A DNA stretch of 64,000 nucleotides from Arbacia lixula (GCA_963669155.1 OZ022586.1:7912380-7976379), one strand, 5' to 3'. Numbered from the stretch's first letter, positions 12,386-25,012 are shown. The notes: generated by a model from the letters alone, not told the origin. A program made the numbers and translations.

Positions 12386-12960
12386 TTTTGAAGATCTATT
12401 TATCGCCGTACCTTCCCTTTAAATAGGTTGGATGTCATGGTTTTCCATCTTTTTCTGTTCAGTGCCATCTCACAACATTCATTTATCTTCCTGCCCTTCA
12501 TCTCCTCAATATTTCGAAGCCAACTTTTTTGTTCTCGACCTCTTCCTCTCCTGCCTTCAATTTTACACTCCATGATTTTCCTTTGCAAGTATGGCCATAA
12601 TATGAAAGTTTGCGTTTCTGTATTGCTAATAACAATTCTTTTTGCGTAAGATTCATGAATTTCAGGACCTCATCGTTTGTTTTACTCTCTTTTCATGATA
12701 TACGGCCCATTGTACGATGTGTTCACATTTCGAAGGCCTCTATTTTCTTCTCCATACTTGAATTTAGCGTCCATGTCTCACTGCCATACATGGAAATGGA
12801 CCAAACGTAGTACCTCTTAAGGTGAAATCGAGTACTGCAAGTTATGTTCCGGTTCGTAAGAAGTTTTGTGAAAGAGTTCTTTGCTGGGCAGATCCTTCTT
12901 CTGATTTCCTTTCAGATTTCGCATCCTCAGTTATTTCGTAGCCCAAACATGCAAATTTGT

Positions 12961-15041
12961 GGGTTAGGCCATTTCCTGACCTAGTCTTTCTGACCTAGTC
13001 TTTCTGACCTAGTTTTTTTTGCCATTCACTCAGTACGGCCTCTGTTATTGGCTACTGTGCTAATGAATATTCAAGACTATGGTATGGCTTGTCAAACATT
13101 CGCGCCGGCGCGGCCAAAGAGGCGGCCAGGAGGCGCAATTTTTTCGAACATTCGCGCCGGCGCGCCCAAAGAGGCGGCCAGGAGGCGCAATTTTTTATTT
13201 TCTTTCTGAGAGCACCGTCCCCTTTTTCTGTAGTGGAGCAGTCCGGCGCCGGCAATTCCCGCGTGGACTAAGCCACGTGACTCCGAGAGTGTAATCAGAG
13301 AGCGGTTGCGAATGGGATGTCAATGAGAACGCGCTATATCAGCGCTTGCTGATATTAGAAACAACTGATAGTCTTACGTTCCTAGACACAATGAATATTT
13401 ATACTCCGAGAATTTTGATAAGGCATGATCCAAAAGAAGCGCAAGTATCGCAATAAGATAACCAACAAATAAAGAAAAATGTTTGATTTTATCACGGAAG
13501 CAAGATTTTGTTAGCATTGGTAGTCAAGAGATAAGAGCATGTTTATAACAAGAGGAGAACAAAAAGTTTTAGAGTGTAGACTATCAACGTCCTACGAGTG
13601 ACCTTCGTAGTCTGGACGCTACACTATGCATCAACACATTCTTTTGCAAAATGTAAACATTGCAGGCTTGTCTTGGGGGAAGTTCTCAAACTATTAAGTA
13701 TTATGACCTTCCAGACAGGCATGTGATGTCTACATTTTGCAAAGGAATGCGAATGTGATGTTAAGTATTCATTTTTCTCCATGTTATTTCAGGGAGTGTT
13801 CTTAAACCTCAAACTTTGATGGTATTTTTGCCATGATGAACGACATTTACCTCAAGTAAAGAAAAGTTGTGGTTTTCTTGAAACAATTTACAAGAATTTA
13901 GTCACTACATTGATATAAATCATTGCCCTCTGAGGAGTACAGTTTCGATGCATCATGGAGGGAAAAAAAGGTCCATAGAAACAGATGTGTTGGAAGTGAA
14001 AAAGAAAAAAGCGTGATTATTTTTTGTTTGTTTCTTTCTTTACATAGTTATTGTGGATTTTTTTGTTCATCATTTGGGGTTCAGGGAACTAGAAAGATGA
14101 AGAAAGGAAGAATGAAACACCTGCTGAGCAGGCTCTCTTTATTATACAAGATATACATATATACATATCATCAAAAGGGGGTAAACTGTGACAAGTTGCT
14201 TGCAGAACCTGTGGAAGAAAGCAACTCGAGAATAAAAGAGGACAGCAGCCATTCTCTCTGCACAATTACAGCCACAACACGATCACAGCAAAACGAGTGT
14301 TTGGGACTGGGTCTGCGATGAAATTTGAAGTGTTGAGAACACACCTGATTTAAACTGCAAAAAAAAAAAACTGTTTAGAGGTATACTGATGAAAGCTACA
14401 CGATAACTAAAACAGTGCTGGTCAGGACTGTGAACCAAATTAGAACTGAAATGCGACTGAAAAGGATGCAAAGCAAAAAAACCTCGGATCTATGTCTACC
14501 TATACAGTGTATTATCGTATTGTTCGCGCTACAGCCCAGTCTTACACACACGTAATGCGTTCACGGCGAGCAAAAACAAACGGCAGTCACACCTCAGTCA
14601 TCACACAACAGTCATATACCAAGCATTCTAAACCAGCCCGAAACTCACCAAAAACTCAACAAAATGCCACATCCAGCTGTCAGAAACGTCACAATATATC
14701 CACACACGGAAAAAATTGCAGTCCGAGGAAAAGGTGACACAAAAGAGGGCTAAAAACAGGAAAGCAAAGGAGAGGAAAATAATCCCTACAGCTTCACTCA
14801 GTTAACCTATACTAGGAAAGTGAATGAGCGAGCAGCTAGCTCGCTAACTGCACGTGCATGCAGTGAATGAGAACGCACCCGGGTGTAGAATTTCGACAAG
14901 CCATAGTCTTAAATATTCATTAGTACAGTAGCCAATAACAGAGGCCGTCTCATGAAAACTGCCTCGTGTACATAATGAATGGCAAAAAACTAGGTCAGAA
15001 AGACTAGGTCAGAAAGACTAGGTCAGGAAATGGCCTAACCC
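12961..15041. mobile_element. Mutator-like DNA transposon, non-autonomous, with 9-bp target duplications
   Basis: The insertion is flanked by the identical 9-mer caaatttgt at 12952-12960 and 15042-15050. The ends are long inverted repeats of about 140 bp starting gggttaggccatttcctgac, each with three tandem ctttctgacctagt units, then gccattca..tattggctactgt and aatgaatatt. The right arm has about 25 bp more than the left. A 9-bp duplication with long termini starting in G is characteristic of Mutator-like elements; Merlin (8-9 bp) is the alternative. No transposase is evident: the longest inner frame (13923-14321) has no family resemblance. The interior includes a GC-rich 52-bp tandem duplication at 13095-13198. 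Confidence 0.8.
13095..13198. repeat. Two 52-bp GC-rich tandem repeats inside the transposon
   Basis: Units begin aacattcgcgccggcgcg and end gcaatttttt, with internal caaagaggcggccagg. They stand out against the AT-rich background. One reverse-oriented unit is present in the relic at 18100-18170, so the motif belongs to the element family and not to this insertion alone. Confidence 0.8.
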
Positions 15042-15535
15042 CAAATTTGTTGACTTGCTCAACCATCTTCTCCCTATTGCAATGTCCGCTTTCGGTGTAT
15101 CAGTTTTCTTTGAGATAACCATTGTTTTTGTCTTCTTGTGTTTATTTTCAGACCGAATTGTTCACCTGTAGCTTTAAAGTTGGTTACAAGTGACTGTAGA
15201 TCTTCTTTGCTTTCAGCCGAAAGGACTGTGGTTGTTTATTTACTGTAATTCTGCCCACCTTTAGACCTGGCAATTTTTCAGCATCTTTTAAAAGTGAAGT
15301 CTGTGTAAACGTTGAAAAGGGATGGAGATAATACACATCCCTGTCGGACATCTCTTTGTATATTTACTGGTTCTGATAGTCCTGTTTCGAAACGTATCCT
15401 TGTATTTTGCTTCCAGTACAAGTTTGCTATGACAGTTATGTCATTCTTGTCAATTGAAGGGCACCAAAGTCTATATTCATGAGGACCTAACGACAGAGCG
15501 ACAAGCGTTAGCGAACGATCTTTGGTCACATAAAC

Positions 15536-16059
15536 TAGAACGTTTGGACGTTAGACAGAAAAATCACTGCACTCTTGAAGAACGGCGGAAAGGTGCGAGT
15601 AACATCAAAAGCAGATATTGACAAACTATAAGAACCGTCATCAGAATAGTAAGGTGCGAACAATGATGTATTATTTTGGTTATGTCTTTGAAATTTCCGT
15701 GTTTATTTTGTTAAAAATCTGTTAAATGAAATCAAAACGCAGTGCTTTGCATTTTTTGTCAAACGTGGTCGCACACGAATTGTGGAGACATTTCTCCCGA
15801 GATATTTCATTCAGACAGTAATTGGATTTGTGCTTTATGTGTTTTTCGGCAAATGCCTTTTCATGACGGTGATAGTTGTACAATTGAAAACATAGCGACT
15901 TTCATATTATGATCGTAACCTGCCTGTAAATAATATTAATGAAATACATGTTAACAACTCTTTCCCAAAGGAACGTGATCTTAAAATATATCATTAAGAT
16001 GTGTGCAATTTACGCAATAAAAAAGGCGAAGTACAATTATTTTTGCAAATAGCTCATAC
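15536..16059. other. No gene recognised between two LINE relics
   Basis: AT-rich sequence without family-like reading frames, probably further decayed transposon sequence. Confidence 0.4.
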
Positions 16060-17261
16060 GATAGTTTTTCTGTTTCGGAAACATGGCTGAATAAAGATTG
16101 TCCTGACAATGCCTTTCATATTGATGGATATAATTTTGAAAGAAAAGACCGAATATCAGATGACAGTTCGAAAGGGGGAGGAGTCGGTTGTTATATTAGA
16201 GAAAGGATCGCATATACAAGAAGAAAGGATCTTGAGTCTGACCCTCTTGAAGTTATGTAGATAGAGCTTCGATTAAAGAACAAAACACACATTTTTATAG
16301 GTATCCTGTATGAGAAACCAAGCGTAGGTTTGTCCTTTTTTCAATGTCTTAATGATCAACTCGATAAAATATGTCTTAATTCTGCCCGTGTTATTAGTAT
16401 GGGTGATGTTAATGTCAATATGTTAAACGAGAGTAATTTGTTCAAAAAGATACGTTTCTTATGTAATGAGTTTGCTCTATCACAAATTATAGGGAAACCT
16501 TCTCGTGTTATTTCACATATTCAAACTCTTATTGACCTTATTTTGGTGTCTAGTTCATTTGGTCCATTAACGTCAGGTATATAATCTGCGTCTATTAGTG
16601 ATCATTTGTTGACTTATGTTGTACTGAAAGACATTTTGCCTAAAGGTTATCCCAAATTATCCAAGTTCAGATCGTTTCGTAATTTTAATGTAGAAAAGTT
16701 TTGTCATGATCTTGGAAATTATGATTGGAGTAGTGTATATGAAAAGAAAAATGTGAACGAAATTTCGACTGAATTTAAACAGGCATTTGAGGTTATTTGT
16801 AATAAACAGACACCATATTTGAACAGTTAGAAAAAGACAATGAAACAAGTGCCCTGGATCACTGACGAATATTTGGAGCTTGCCAGAGAGCGTGATTATT
16901 TGAAAAAGAGATATGATGATAGAAAAGATCTTGAAGGTTGGAAACAATGTCAAAAATGTACAAATGAAATAAATATTTTCAATAAAGTATAAGAGAAAAT
17001 ATATCAATGTAAAAAGTTGCCAGAGGCTGGTCGTGATATAAAAAACACAAGTGGAAAGAAATGAACATGTTACTACCAAGTAAGAGAAGACCTTCGACTC
17101 AATGTCAACTTAAATTTCATGATGATCTAGTATCAGACAGACAGGAGGTCGCTAATGCATTGAACAAGAATTTTAATAATATTTTAGATACAACGAAACA
17201 CCTCGATCATACATGCACTGATGTTTGTTCAACGACAGTTGAAAACACTGAAAGTTTATAA
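16060..17261 (+). mobile_element. L2/CR1-like LINE relic, endonuclease region
   Basis: Plus-strand frames give SVSETWLNKDCPDN, GGGVGCYIRERIAY, IFIGILYEKPSVG, then SMGDVNVNML (the GDxN motif of the apurinic-type endonuclease), PSRVISHIQTLIDLILV and SISDHLLTYVV (the SDH motif). Downstream PWITDEYLELARERD is the linker usually found before the RT domain. In-frame stops at 16258, 16582, 16828 and 16990 and several shifts show it is dead. The RT domain is missing after about 17261. Endonuclease residues are recognisable but the copy cannot encode an active protein. Confidence 0.8.
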
Positions 17262-17440
17262 TTTGTTGATATAACAGTAGAATTTGTAATCTTGTGCAGT
17301 ATGGGGAAGCTGTGCCCAAACAAATATTTCGCGTTTCCAACGATTGCTTAAACAAATACGCTCGAATGGTTCTTGGCAGGGATTTATTCACATCGGTATA
17401 CATTGTACATTGCACACTGTAATATTCTCACAAAATCTAA

Positions 17441-17485
17441 GGCCCAATTTACACTAAAAAGCCGGCCCGAGGCCCGAATTGTTAT
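17441..17485 (+). repeat. Possible transposon end related to 39390-39463
   Basis: Taaggcccaatttacact here resembles the inverted complement of gtgtaaatggggtctta at 39445-39463, and both sit next to GGCCGGCC-like sequence. This could be the terminal repeat of a Harbinger- or hAT-like family, but neither copy shows a partner end nearby. Confidence 0.3.
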
Positions 17486-17671
17486 CTGGTAGAGCATAAT
17501 ATTCTAGAATAATTAATATCACATCTGTAGTATAACCTCGCTAATGTATGATACCATTTTTATTTTAACAAAATTCACACATGTATCCAATCTTTTGTAT
17601 TGTGCTGAAATACAAGTATTTGAACTTTTCATATATCTAACAGTCTTGAAAGTCACACTAGTTAAAGCATT

Positions 17672-17889
17672 AATTGACGACATACGTACACAATTCACCC
17701 GCAGGAATCGATGGCGTAACCCACTAATGCCTGGCATGTGGGACTGGGTTGAAAGTAGGCGAATAATTTCTACACCATTTGTGGATATATTCTTCTTCTT
17801 CGTTTCCAGCTTTTAACATTGCATCATACTATACTTTGTACTACATTTTACGATTCCTGCGGGTGAATTGTGTACGTATGTCGTCAATT
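17672..17889. mobile_element. Small element with perfect 39-bp inverted repeats
   Basis: Bases 17672-17710 and 17851-17889 are exact reverse complements over 39 bp (aattgacgacatacg.. against ..cgtatgtcgtcaatt), separated by 140 bp. The perfect match suggests recent origin or gene conversion. No target duplication is obvious and no coding sequence lies inside. Confidence 0.7.
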
Positions 17890-18099
17890 GTTTGCCATTT
17901 CACTCACCGACTGCCGTACTGCCATCATACAGGGACGTCAACGATGTACTGCGTGCGTGCACTTCCAATTCTACACCTCGTACCTCAACCCTGCACCCAT
18001 CTCATACACACGTGCAGTGTACTAGTATGCAGCTGAAAAAAAATGGGTACTGGAAGCGCACGTAGTAGCAAGGCCTACATGTGGATGAGGTTACAAATT

Positions 18100-18308
18100 G
18101 CCGCGCGCCTCCAGCTCACCAGCTCCTGGCCGCCTCTTTGGACGGCGCGACGTTCGACAAGCCATACCATAGTCTTGAATATTCATCAGCACAGTAGCCA
18201 ATAACTGAAGCCGTCTCATGAAAACTGCCCCGTGTACAGAGTGAATGGCAAAAAAAGTGTGTCAGAAAGAGTGTGTCAGATAAAGTGGGTCAGGAAATGG
18301 CGTAACCC
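18100..18308 (-). mobile_element. Solo end of the Mutator-like element family
   Basis: The right terminus of the 12961-15041 element recurs here: cgccgcgcctcc..ggccgcctctttgg, gacaagccatacc, aatattcatcagcacagtagccaataac, gaatggcaaaaaa, and a terminal caggaaatggcgtaaccc ending at 18308. The matching left end is absent, so this is a fragment. It lies immediately upstream of LINE ORF1 sequence at 18315. Confidence 0.7.
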
Positions 18309-21300
18309 ATGACAAAGTTCACGCCTGGACTTCAGATGGACGTGTTGTTGTGTTGCTTCAAGCAACGGGAGGAAAGACGATAAAGAAAATCATTCGGAAT
18401 GAACACGAATTGAAAAAACTTTGAATGTAATTGCACTTTTTAGTGCAAACGTACTTACGGTATTAAACCGGATAAAAGTTAACTGTAAATCCATCTGACA
18501 TTCTTTATTTTACAAATTCTTTTGAAAGAGAACTCATTCAACTTGTTTTTTTTCCTTTTGTAAATTGGAAACGGTTGAAGTATTGTGAGTTTGTTGTCTT
18601 ATATATGCCTTCTCTAGACCCTGTTGTACCTAATGATTACCCCTTTGTTCCTTTCCTGAGAGTAATTTTAAACATTATATAAATGATGTTGCTTGTTATT
18701 GTCAAAACTGCGTTTCAAATGTATTTCCATTTTACTCAGTACATGATTCAGTATTATTCGAATGTGTTCCATTTGGTAATGATCCCTCTGCTGTATTATA
18801 TGAAGACATGTTAACAATGTGTACTTCCGATGATGAAGAGGAGGATAATAACGATGTCAACGATCTGTTTGTAAATAATGTAGAAATGAAAGTTGATAAA
18901 TGCAGATATTATTTGGAAGATGAATTCAATAGTGCATTTGGTAACGCGTCAAGCAATTTCAGTACAATTCATTTTAATTCAAGAAGTCTTGTAAAAAAAG
19001 TTGATAATATTTATGTTTTTTTCAAAACTCTGAATGTATCATTCTCTACCATAGCTTTTACAGAAGCATGGTTAAATTCATCTACAGAATCTTTGATTCA
19101 TCACTTATATTCATTTGATAAGTTCATATACAGTTTTGATCAAATCCATGGCGATGGACGCAAAAAATGATCTCAAAATCAACCGGTAAGTACTCATTTC
19201 CAATCATTTTGACCGAATTTCACGATTTATCAATAACATATCGTAATCGCACACTGATAAAACATATATCAGTGGAAAGGAAAAATTCTAAGGTTTCGTT
19301 TGAGTTGGACTTTGACAACCTTTGTCGATGTTCACACGAGAGAACCAAAGCGATTTGCTGACAAGCGAGTGCGTGTCAGTGGCAGCCCAGTGATTTTCCG
19401 AGTCCCAGCGCACGCTGCGAGAGCAAGTGGGTATACTTTTATCAATCGTAATAGACCTCTTGGTAATGGTGGGGGGGTGGGTTTACTTTTAAAGAATAAT
19501 CTGAGTTATAAACTAAAAATTGATTTAGTCCTAGAATGTAGTGCGTGTGAAGTACTCTTTGTTGAAATTGATGTTATGAACGGAAAAATGATTGTGCTTG
19601 GTGTGGTCTATCGACCTCCCAAATCAAACGTTAATGTTTTTTGAAGTATATGGAATATGTATTGAAAGTGTTGTCCAAAGAAAATAAGGATTCTTACGTC
19701 ATCGATGACTTTAATATAAACTTTCTCATTGACAGTTCTAGTGTTGTATCTAATTTTATCAATATTGCGGGTCTCAATGGTTTCTTTCACCAGATCGAAC
19801 ACCCAACACGTGTAACTACTCACTCTAGCTCCCTCATCGATAACGTACTCACCAATGTATATATTTAATTTATCGCCCTGTATACTTTATACTGATATAA
19901 CGGATCATATGCCGATAGCTATAGTTAAAAAGGGAAATCAGCCGCGAAATAAATAAATTCATTTCTATTTTCCAAGAGTTATATGATAAACATTTCTCAG
20001 TTATCACTTGAAATTAAAATGTGTATCAAGGAAACCATGGATCACGAGAGGAATTCTTGAAATGATAAGAAAGAAAAATGAATTGTATGAAAGATTTTGT
20101 GCTCGGTGAACATGGTGTAATGAAAAAAAATTAAATCTCTTAGAAACAAGGTAGGAAATATAATCAAGAACGCACGTAAACAACACTACCTACGACCCAT
20201 GGAGCGTAATAAAAATGATATCAGAAAAACATGGCAAATCATAGATGACTTAATTGGTAAAACAAAATCCGATATTCCTTCCGAATTTATACATAATGGC
20301 TCCATCTTGAATAGACCACGTGATATAGCAAATATATTCAACAAATATCTCAATGAAATAGGCTTATCTCTGAGTAAAACAATCCCAAGCTCATCTAAAT
20401 CTTTCCATGAGTACCTTTTGTCAAATCATATCAATTCTTTGTTTTTATTTCCTATTTCGGAAGGAGAAATTATCAATATTGGCAAAAGGTTAAAAACCAA
20501 TAAAAGCTGTGGTTCAGACAACATCAGTCCTAAGGTCATAAAGAATGTGATCCATTATATAGTATTACCAATGAAACATGTATTTAACCTTTCATTTATC
20601 ACAGGAAAAGTTCCCTCTAAACTAAATGTATCGAAAGTTGTGCCAATCTACAAAAAAAAGTAACCCACACCTATTTGACAATTATCGCCCTATTTCACTA
20701 TTACCTTGTTTCTCGAAATTTCTCGAAAGATTAATGTACAACAGATTATTCAAATAATTAAAAGTGAACAATATTCTCAATAAAGATCAGTTTGGTTTCA
20801 GGGAGAACCACTCTTGTGAACATATTTTGTTAAATATTTATGAAAAAATCACGCGTTCGTTCAAATTAATTGAATCTGTGTTAGGTATTTTTCTCGATCT
20901 GTCGAAAGCATTCGATACCACGGATCATGAGATTCTCTTTTCAAAATTATATTCATATGGTATTCGAGGTATTTCTTTGAATTGGTTTCGTGACTATCTA
21001 TCTAATAGAAGTCAGTTTACATTTGTTCATAATGTTTCATCCACAATGCTTGACACATCAATTGGGGTACCACAAGGGTCAATATTGGGACCACTCTTGT
21101 TTTTAGTTTACATCAATGACATATCAAACGCATCGTCGATACCAACATTTTATCAATTTGCTGATGATACCAGTATATTTTACTCATCAAGCAATCTCCT
21201 AGAGTCCGTTGCCGTAATAAATAAAGAATTATTAAATTAACTGATTGGTTGAAAGCTAATAGATTATCCATTAATGCTCAGAAAAAAATGTTCATTTTAA

Positions 21301-22320
21301 AAAGAAGCCCTTGAAACTGCATGATATTCATCTTTCAATTTTTGTTAACGGACAGAGTGTAGAACAGTGTTCGTGAGTTAATTTCCTAGGTATTTCACTT
21401 AATGAAACATTGTCATGGTCTGAGCATATTAATGTAGTATTATCCAAAGTCAGTCCTAATGCAGGCATGATATACAGACTTAAAGATACTCTCTTGCAGG
21501 AAAATTTAAATATGATGTATACTAGCATGATCTTGCTTTATCTGTACTATTGTAATCTTGTATGGGGAATTAATTCGAATCGGACAGACTTAGAACGATA
21601 ACATAACATTCAGAAAAAGGGTTTTACGTATTTGTACTTGTCCACACTACCAGGCACCCTCTGCGCCAATATTTGAAGCATTGTCAGTGTTAAACATATT
21701 CCAGATAAACACATTTCAAGTGGCTAATTTTATGTTTAAATGTTTACACGGAGTGCTACCCCAATGTTTGATAACTTATTCCAATTAAATTCACAGATAC
21801 ACAAGTATAATACCCGTAATGCAAACAAATATCATTTATAGGGGGGGGGGGGGGGGGGGGGGGTCTCAAGCTCGCTTGAATCGTCGTCTATTACTCACCA
21901 TGGGCCTAAGGTATGGAATTCTATTCCGAAACACATCACAGGTCTGCAATTTTACAATTCATTCAAACACTTACTCAAATGCAGCTTAATTAACACAAAC
22001 ATGAACTAAAATTATTACATTTAACATTATTTGGGTTGGGCTAATAATAAAAGTACAAATTATTATTTATTATTGTAATCATACACATATGTTCTGTACT
22101 TTTATCTAATCATTTAAGTATACAGTATGTAATCCTAGTGTTTAATTGTGTTTTTTTTGTTAGTTTGTTTGTTTTCTCTTGTTTATTATATGTTACATGT
22201 TTAAAGTGCTTGCACCTTCTCGGTTAGCCCTCGCATTTTATTGTCATTGTAGTTATTGTTGTATGTATGTTTTGTTTTTTGTTTTCTTATGCGAAATAAA
22301 TTTGAATTGAATTGAATTGA
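18309..22320 (+). mobile_element. L2/CR1-like LINE, 5'-truncated but with 3' tail
   Basis: Starts with the C-terminus of an ORF1-like protein (AWTSDGRVVVLLQA..IIRNEHELKKL, stop at about 18423). ORF2 begins near 18607. Endonuclease motifs: FSTIHFNSRSLVKK, GGGVGLLLKNN, VVYRPPKSN, DDFNINFL (usually GDFN) and ITDHMPIAI. RT motifs: VVPIYKKK, YRPISLLPCFSKFLER, FGFRENHSCEHILL, FLDLSKAFDTTDHE, GVPQGSILGPLLFLVYIND and the catalytic FADDTSIFYS at about 21158-21187. Frameshifts near 19170, 19645, 20660 and 21240 and stops make it inactive. A poly-G run interrupts the C-terminal part at 21841-21862. The 3' end is (ttgaa)n at 22302-22320, the simple-repeat tail usual for L2-type elements. Confidence 0.88.
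19160..19432 (+). other. Foreign or rearranged segment inside the LINE endonuclease region
   Basis: Between FIYSFDQ and GYTFINRNRPLGNGGG the endonuclease should be nearly continuous, yet about 270 bp of sequence without LINE resemblance intervenes. Both flanks look like the same GY.FI..NR region, so this may be an insertion or a junction of two copies. No terminal repeats are clear. Confidence 0.45.
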
Positions 22321-23723
22321 GTGCACGCATGTTTATTGCTTATGAGGAGATCTGGATTTTTAAAGAATTGGGGTATTTATTTGCAAGAAATTCGAAGCCT
22401 ACCCCCTCCCCCTGAACAGAAAATGAAATCATACAGCAAAATCAGGTTTTACACAATGGGCACATATTTTGCTTATATTAATAACAAACGGTGTATTTGT
22501 CAGATATAGCAATTTATTGTCCAATTGGAAATTTCATTTTCACTGGTTTACATTGATACAAACAAAGAATGTGACATCACACAAGGTACAGAAAGACATA
22601 TACAATTATACAAATTCTAAAGGATACATGATGTTTATATTAGCTTTACAATTACTGAAACTGTGCAAAACACTTGTGCAATTCTGTGTAATTCACTCAG
22701 GCATATTTCTTAGACCTTGACCTTGTATGTTTTACACTTTCAAGGGACACAATATGTATTCTGTTTGATAGTTTAAAACAAACTATATTCTGTATCAATC
22801 AGTGTTTTGATGAATCATGTTAAACGTATATAAATATGTGATTAGTCACATTGTTACCCATAAGGAGAAATTTGTGAATGTTCTCATGCAAAGATTTCAA
22901 TAAAATCTGAACTTGAAAGATGAAATGATAATGGTGATTCCTAGCATTTTTATTTTGATGTCAGAATTAGGCTTACATAGCTTGGACATTCTCTATGCAC
23001 AGTCTGTATAGTAAAGCAAATAATTGTAACCAAGAAGTAAGTTCTGCAGTACTAGCAATGTGATGCTTTATATATTATGGCAAAGTTGTCTCTTCAAATT
23101 GATTTAAAACTTCTCTTTCTGCCCATTTCAATAAAACAAAAGGTTGCATCATATAAACTGAACTATTGGCTTAAACGAGACGGTATCCTCTTGTTCTCCA
23201 TTTTTTCTTTCTCAATTAAACGATTGCAGATTATCAGTCGTTTTGTCATTAATCTCTTCCTGAAAAATCTACTCCAGGCAAAAATATATTTTGTTTACTT
23301 CTCCATATGAACCGCTGTTTTCTGTGCCTCAATGAAAATTACACAGACTTCATGTAAATTGCGGTTTAATCTATTGTGCTCAGAATTATCAAATTAATTT
23401 CTTACTGAAATGTATTTACTGATATTAATTTCTAACTGAATTAAACAATTGCTGATTTTCAGTCCCTTCCCCTTTGCTCTCTTACTCGAAAATCTACTCC
23501 AGGCAAATATATAGTTTGTTTACTAATCTCCATTCGGGCTGCTGGTGTCTTTTTTGCCTCATTATAAAATACATAGACTCCATATGGGAAATATGTTACT
23601 ATTTGACCCTGATCAATTATTGGTCAGATTTGGACTTGGAGATAATTAATTCAGAGCACAACAACCCCCACTGTGCACCACACATGTGAGCCCACGTGGT
23701 ACATGTATTTCTGCCAGAAGCAT

Positions 23724-23775
<52 letters not shown>

Positions 23776-24489
23776 CATTATTATTATTATTATTATTTAC
23801 ACTTTGTTGTCAGTTCCAGGAGCATGTTGCATATAGGTTTTCAATTATTGTACTTAAATGTAGTGGTAGCTATCAAGAAAACATATCTCCATCACGGCCC
23901 TGATCTCTGATATCATGCAAACTTTCTATTCGAAAGCATCTAAAGTTATGCATATGCATCTGAACAAAAGCATAAGATTTATCGTCTCGCAAGCGTGACA
24001 ATCTTGCCACCATTCCGTAAAAAAAGACATATTTTCAGTCCTTCATATCTATTTTCCAAAACCATAAGGACTATCAATGTCACCCCTTCTCCTACGAGGT
24101 TTGCTGTGACAGGGTTGTGCTTTACTCATCATTTTGCAACTACATGCACCACTTTTGATCATTAGATGATAGTGCTTTTCTTTCCCCGTTTTTTCTTCAA
24201 CTTTATTTTTGCTTTTATGATTTTTTCCCTTACATACATGTACTGTAATTGACATTTCTTCTTTGAATGAATCATAAAAATGAATTTTCCCGCAGCAGCA
24301 TCTACCTGTCGCAGCCCGTGTTAGTTGGTAGATTGGCTGCTCCATCTATCCATTGATTGATTGTATCCACCTTCGCTGTGGTCTGCCCTTCCTTCGCTTG
24401 CCTACCCGGTACGGTGTGGTGGCCAGCTGTATGTACCGAATAGGGAGAGAGAAAGTAAGAGGAATATGTAGTGGGAGAGAAAGTAAGAG
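22321..24489. other. No gene recognised; a local duplication and an (ATT)n array
   Basis: About 23205-23340 and 23440-23580 are diverged direct repeats (both contain aaatctactccaggcaaa followed by tttgtttact). An (ATT)n microsatellite lies at 23727-23797; frames through it are artefacts. A 98-codon minus-strand frame at 24049-24345 is Lys- and Cys-rich but has no known family. Confidence 0.55.
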
Positions 24490-24492
24490 AGA

Positions 24493-25012
24493 TACACTGA
24501 ACTCCAAAAGTTTAGGAACACCTGCATTCAGTGTGTTTTTCTATAATTGGTAGGCTTTGTTTTAAAGTGAATAGTATATAAGAATGTACATTTTATCCTT
24601 GATTCAAACAAAGTTATACTCTATTATGTGGCTGCCTACCAGTCAATATGGCATTTTCTCAAAATGCTAACCTTTTTATATCATTCGCGTAATCTAGATA
24701 TCCAGAGCTTTTCACCATTACACAGGGTTAAATGCGTAACTTCATTCCCTTTTCCTTTTCCTAGTTGGAAGTCAAACACACAAATAAAATTAAACAATAC
24801 TTATGTTTCACTCGTATGGAAACCTCTTTTTTTTATTTCAAAAACATAAATGACAAGAAAGGAGATTGAAATCTGTAGACTGGGGCGGCCAATCCATGAT
24901 TGCCAGGTCTTGTGTCTCTTCCCTTTTCTTTCAAGTAGCCTTTGCATATTCTTTGAATAGTCTTGACGTGTGCTTTGGGTCATTGTCCTACTGGAAAACA
25001 AACCCTCCTCCG
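24493..25012 (-). mobile_element. Tc1/mariner relic with decayed transposase
   Basis: A terminal repeat, tacactgaactccaaaag followed by tttaggaacacc, begins at 24493. Downstream, on the minus strand at about 24876-24995, broken frames give DNDPKHTSRLFKEYAK and DLAIMDWPPQSTDFN. DNDPKHT carries the second catalytic Asp of the Tc1 DD34E triad, and the MDWPPQS..N segment is characteristic of Tc1 transposases. Two in-frame stops are visible and the N-terminal part and the second terminus were not found. Confidence 0.75.

Larger units (their letters stand above)
12400..15535 (-). mobile_element. RTE/craTURK-like LINE, 3' half, interrupted by a DNA transposon
   Basis: Two minus-strand blocks belong to one reverse transcriptase. 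Block 1 (15535 to 15042) gives VIANLYWKQNTRIRFE, then VRQGCVLSPSLFNVY (the motif preceding the catalytic YxDD block), then SKEDLQSLVTNFKATGEQFG. Block 2 (12960 to 12400) continues with FACLGYEITEDAKSE, later LLLAIQKRKLSYYGH and MECKIEGRRGRGREQ..SWLRNIEEMKG, the usual C-terminal tail of RTE-like LINEs. The two join logically once the 2081-bp insertion at 12961-15041 is removed. Frameshifts and the lack of an endonuclease region show a truncated, inactive copy. Family assignment is from remembered motif patterns; the exact clade is uncertain. Confidence 0.75.

Noticed and set aside
13923..14321. 132-codon frame inside the Mutator-like element as a possible transposase
   Set aside because: No DDE motif, zinc finger or MULE-like signature; composition looks random.
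24049..24345. 98-codon minus-strand frame with Cys and Lys clusters
   Set aside because: No family resemblance, no splice context, and neighbouring sequence is repeat-derived; a chance frame is more likely.
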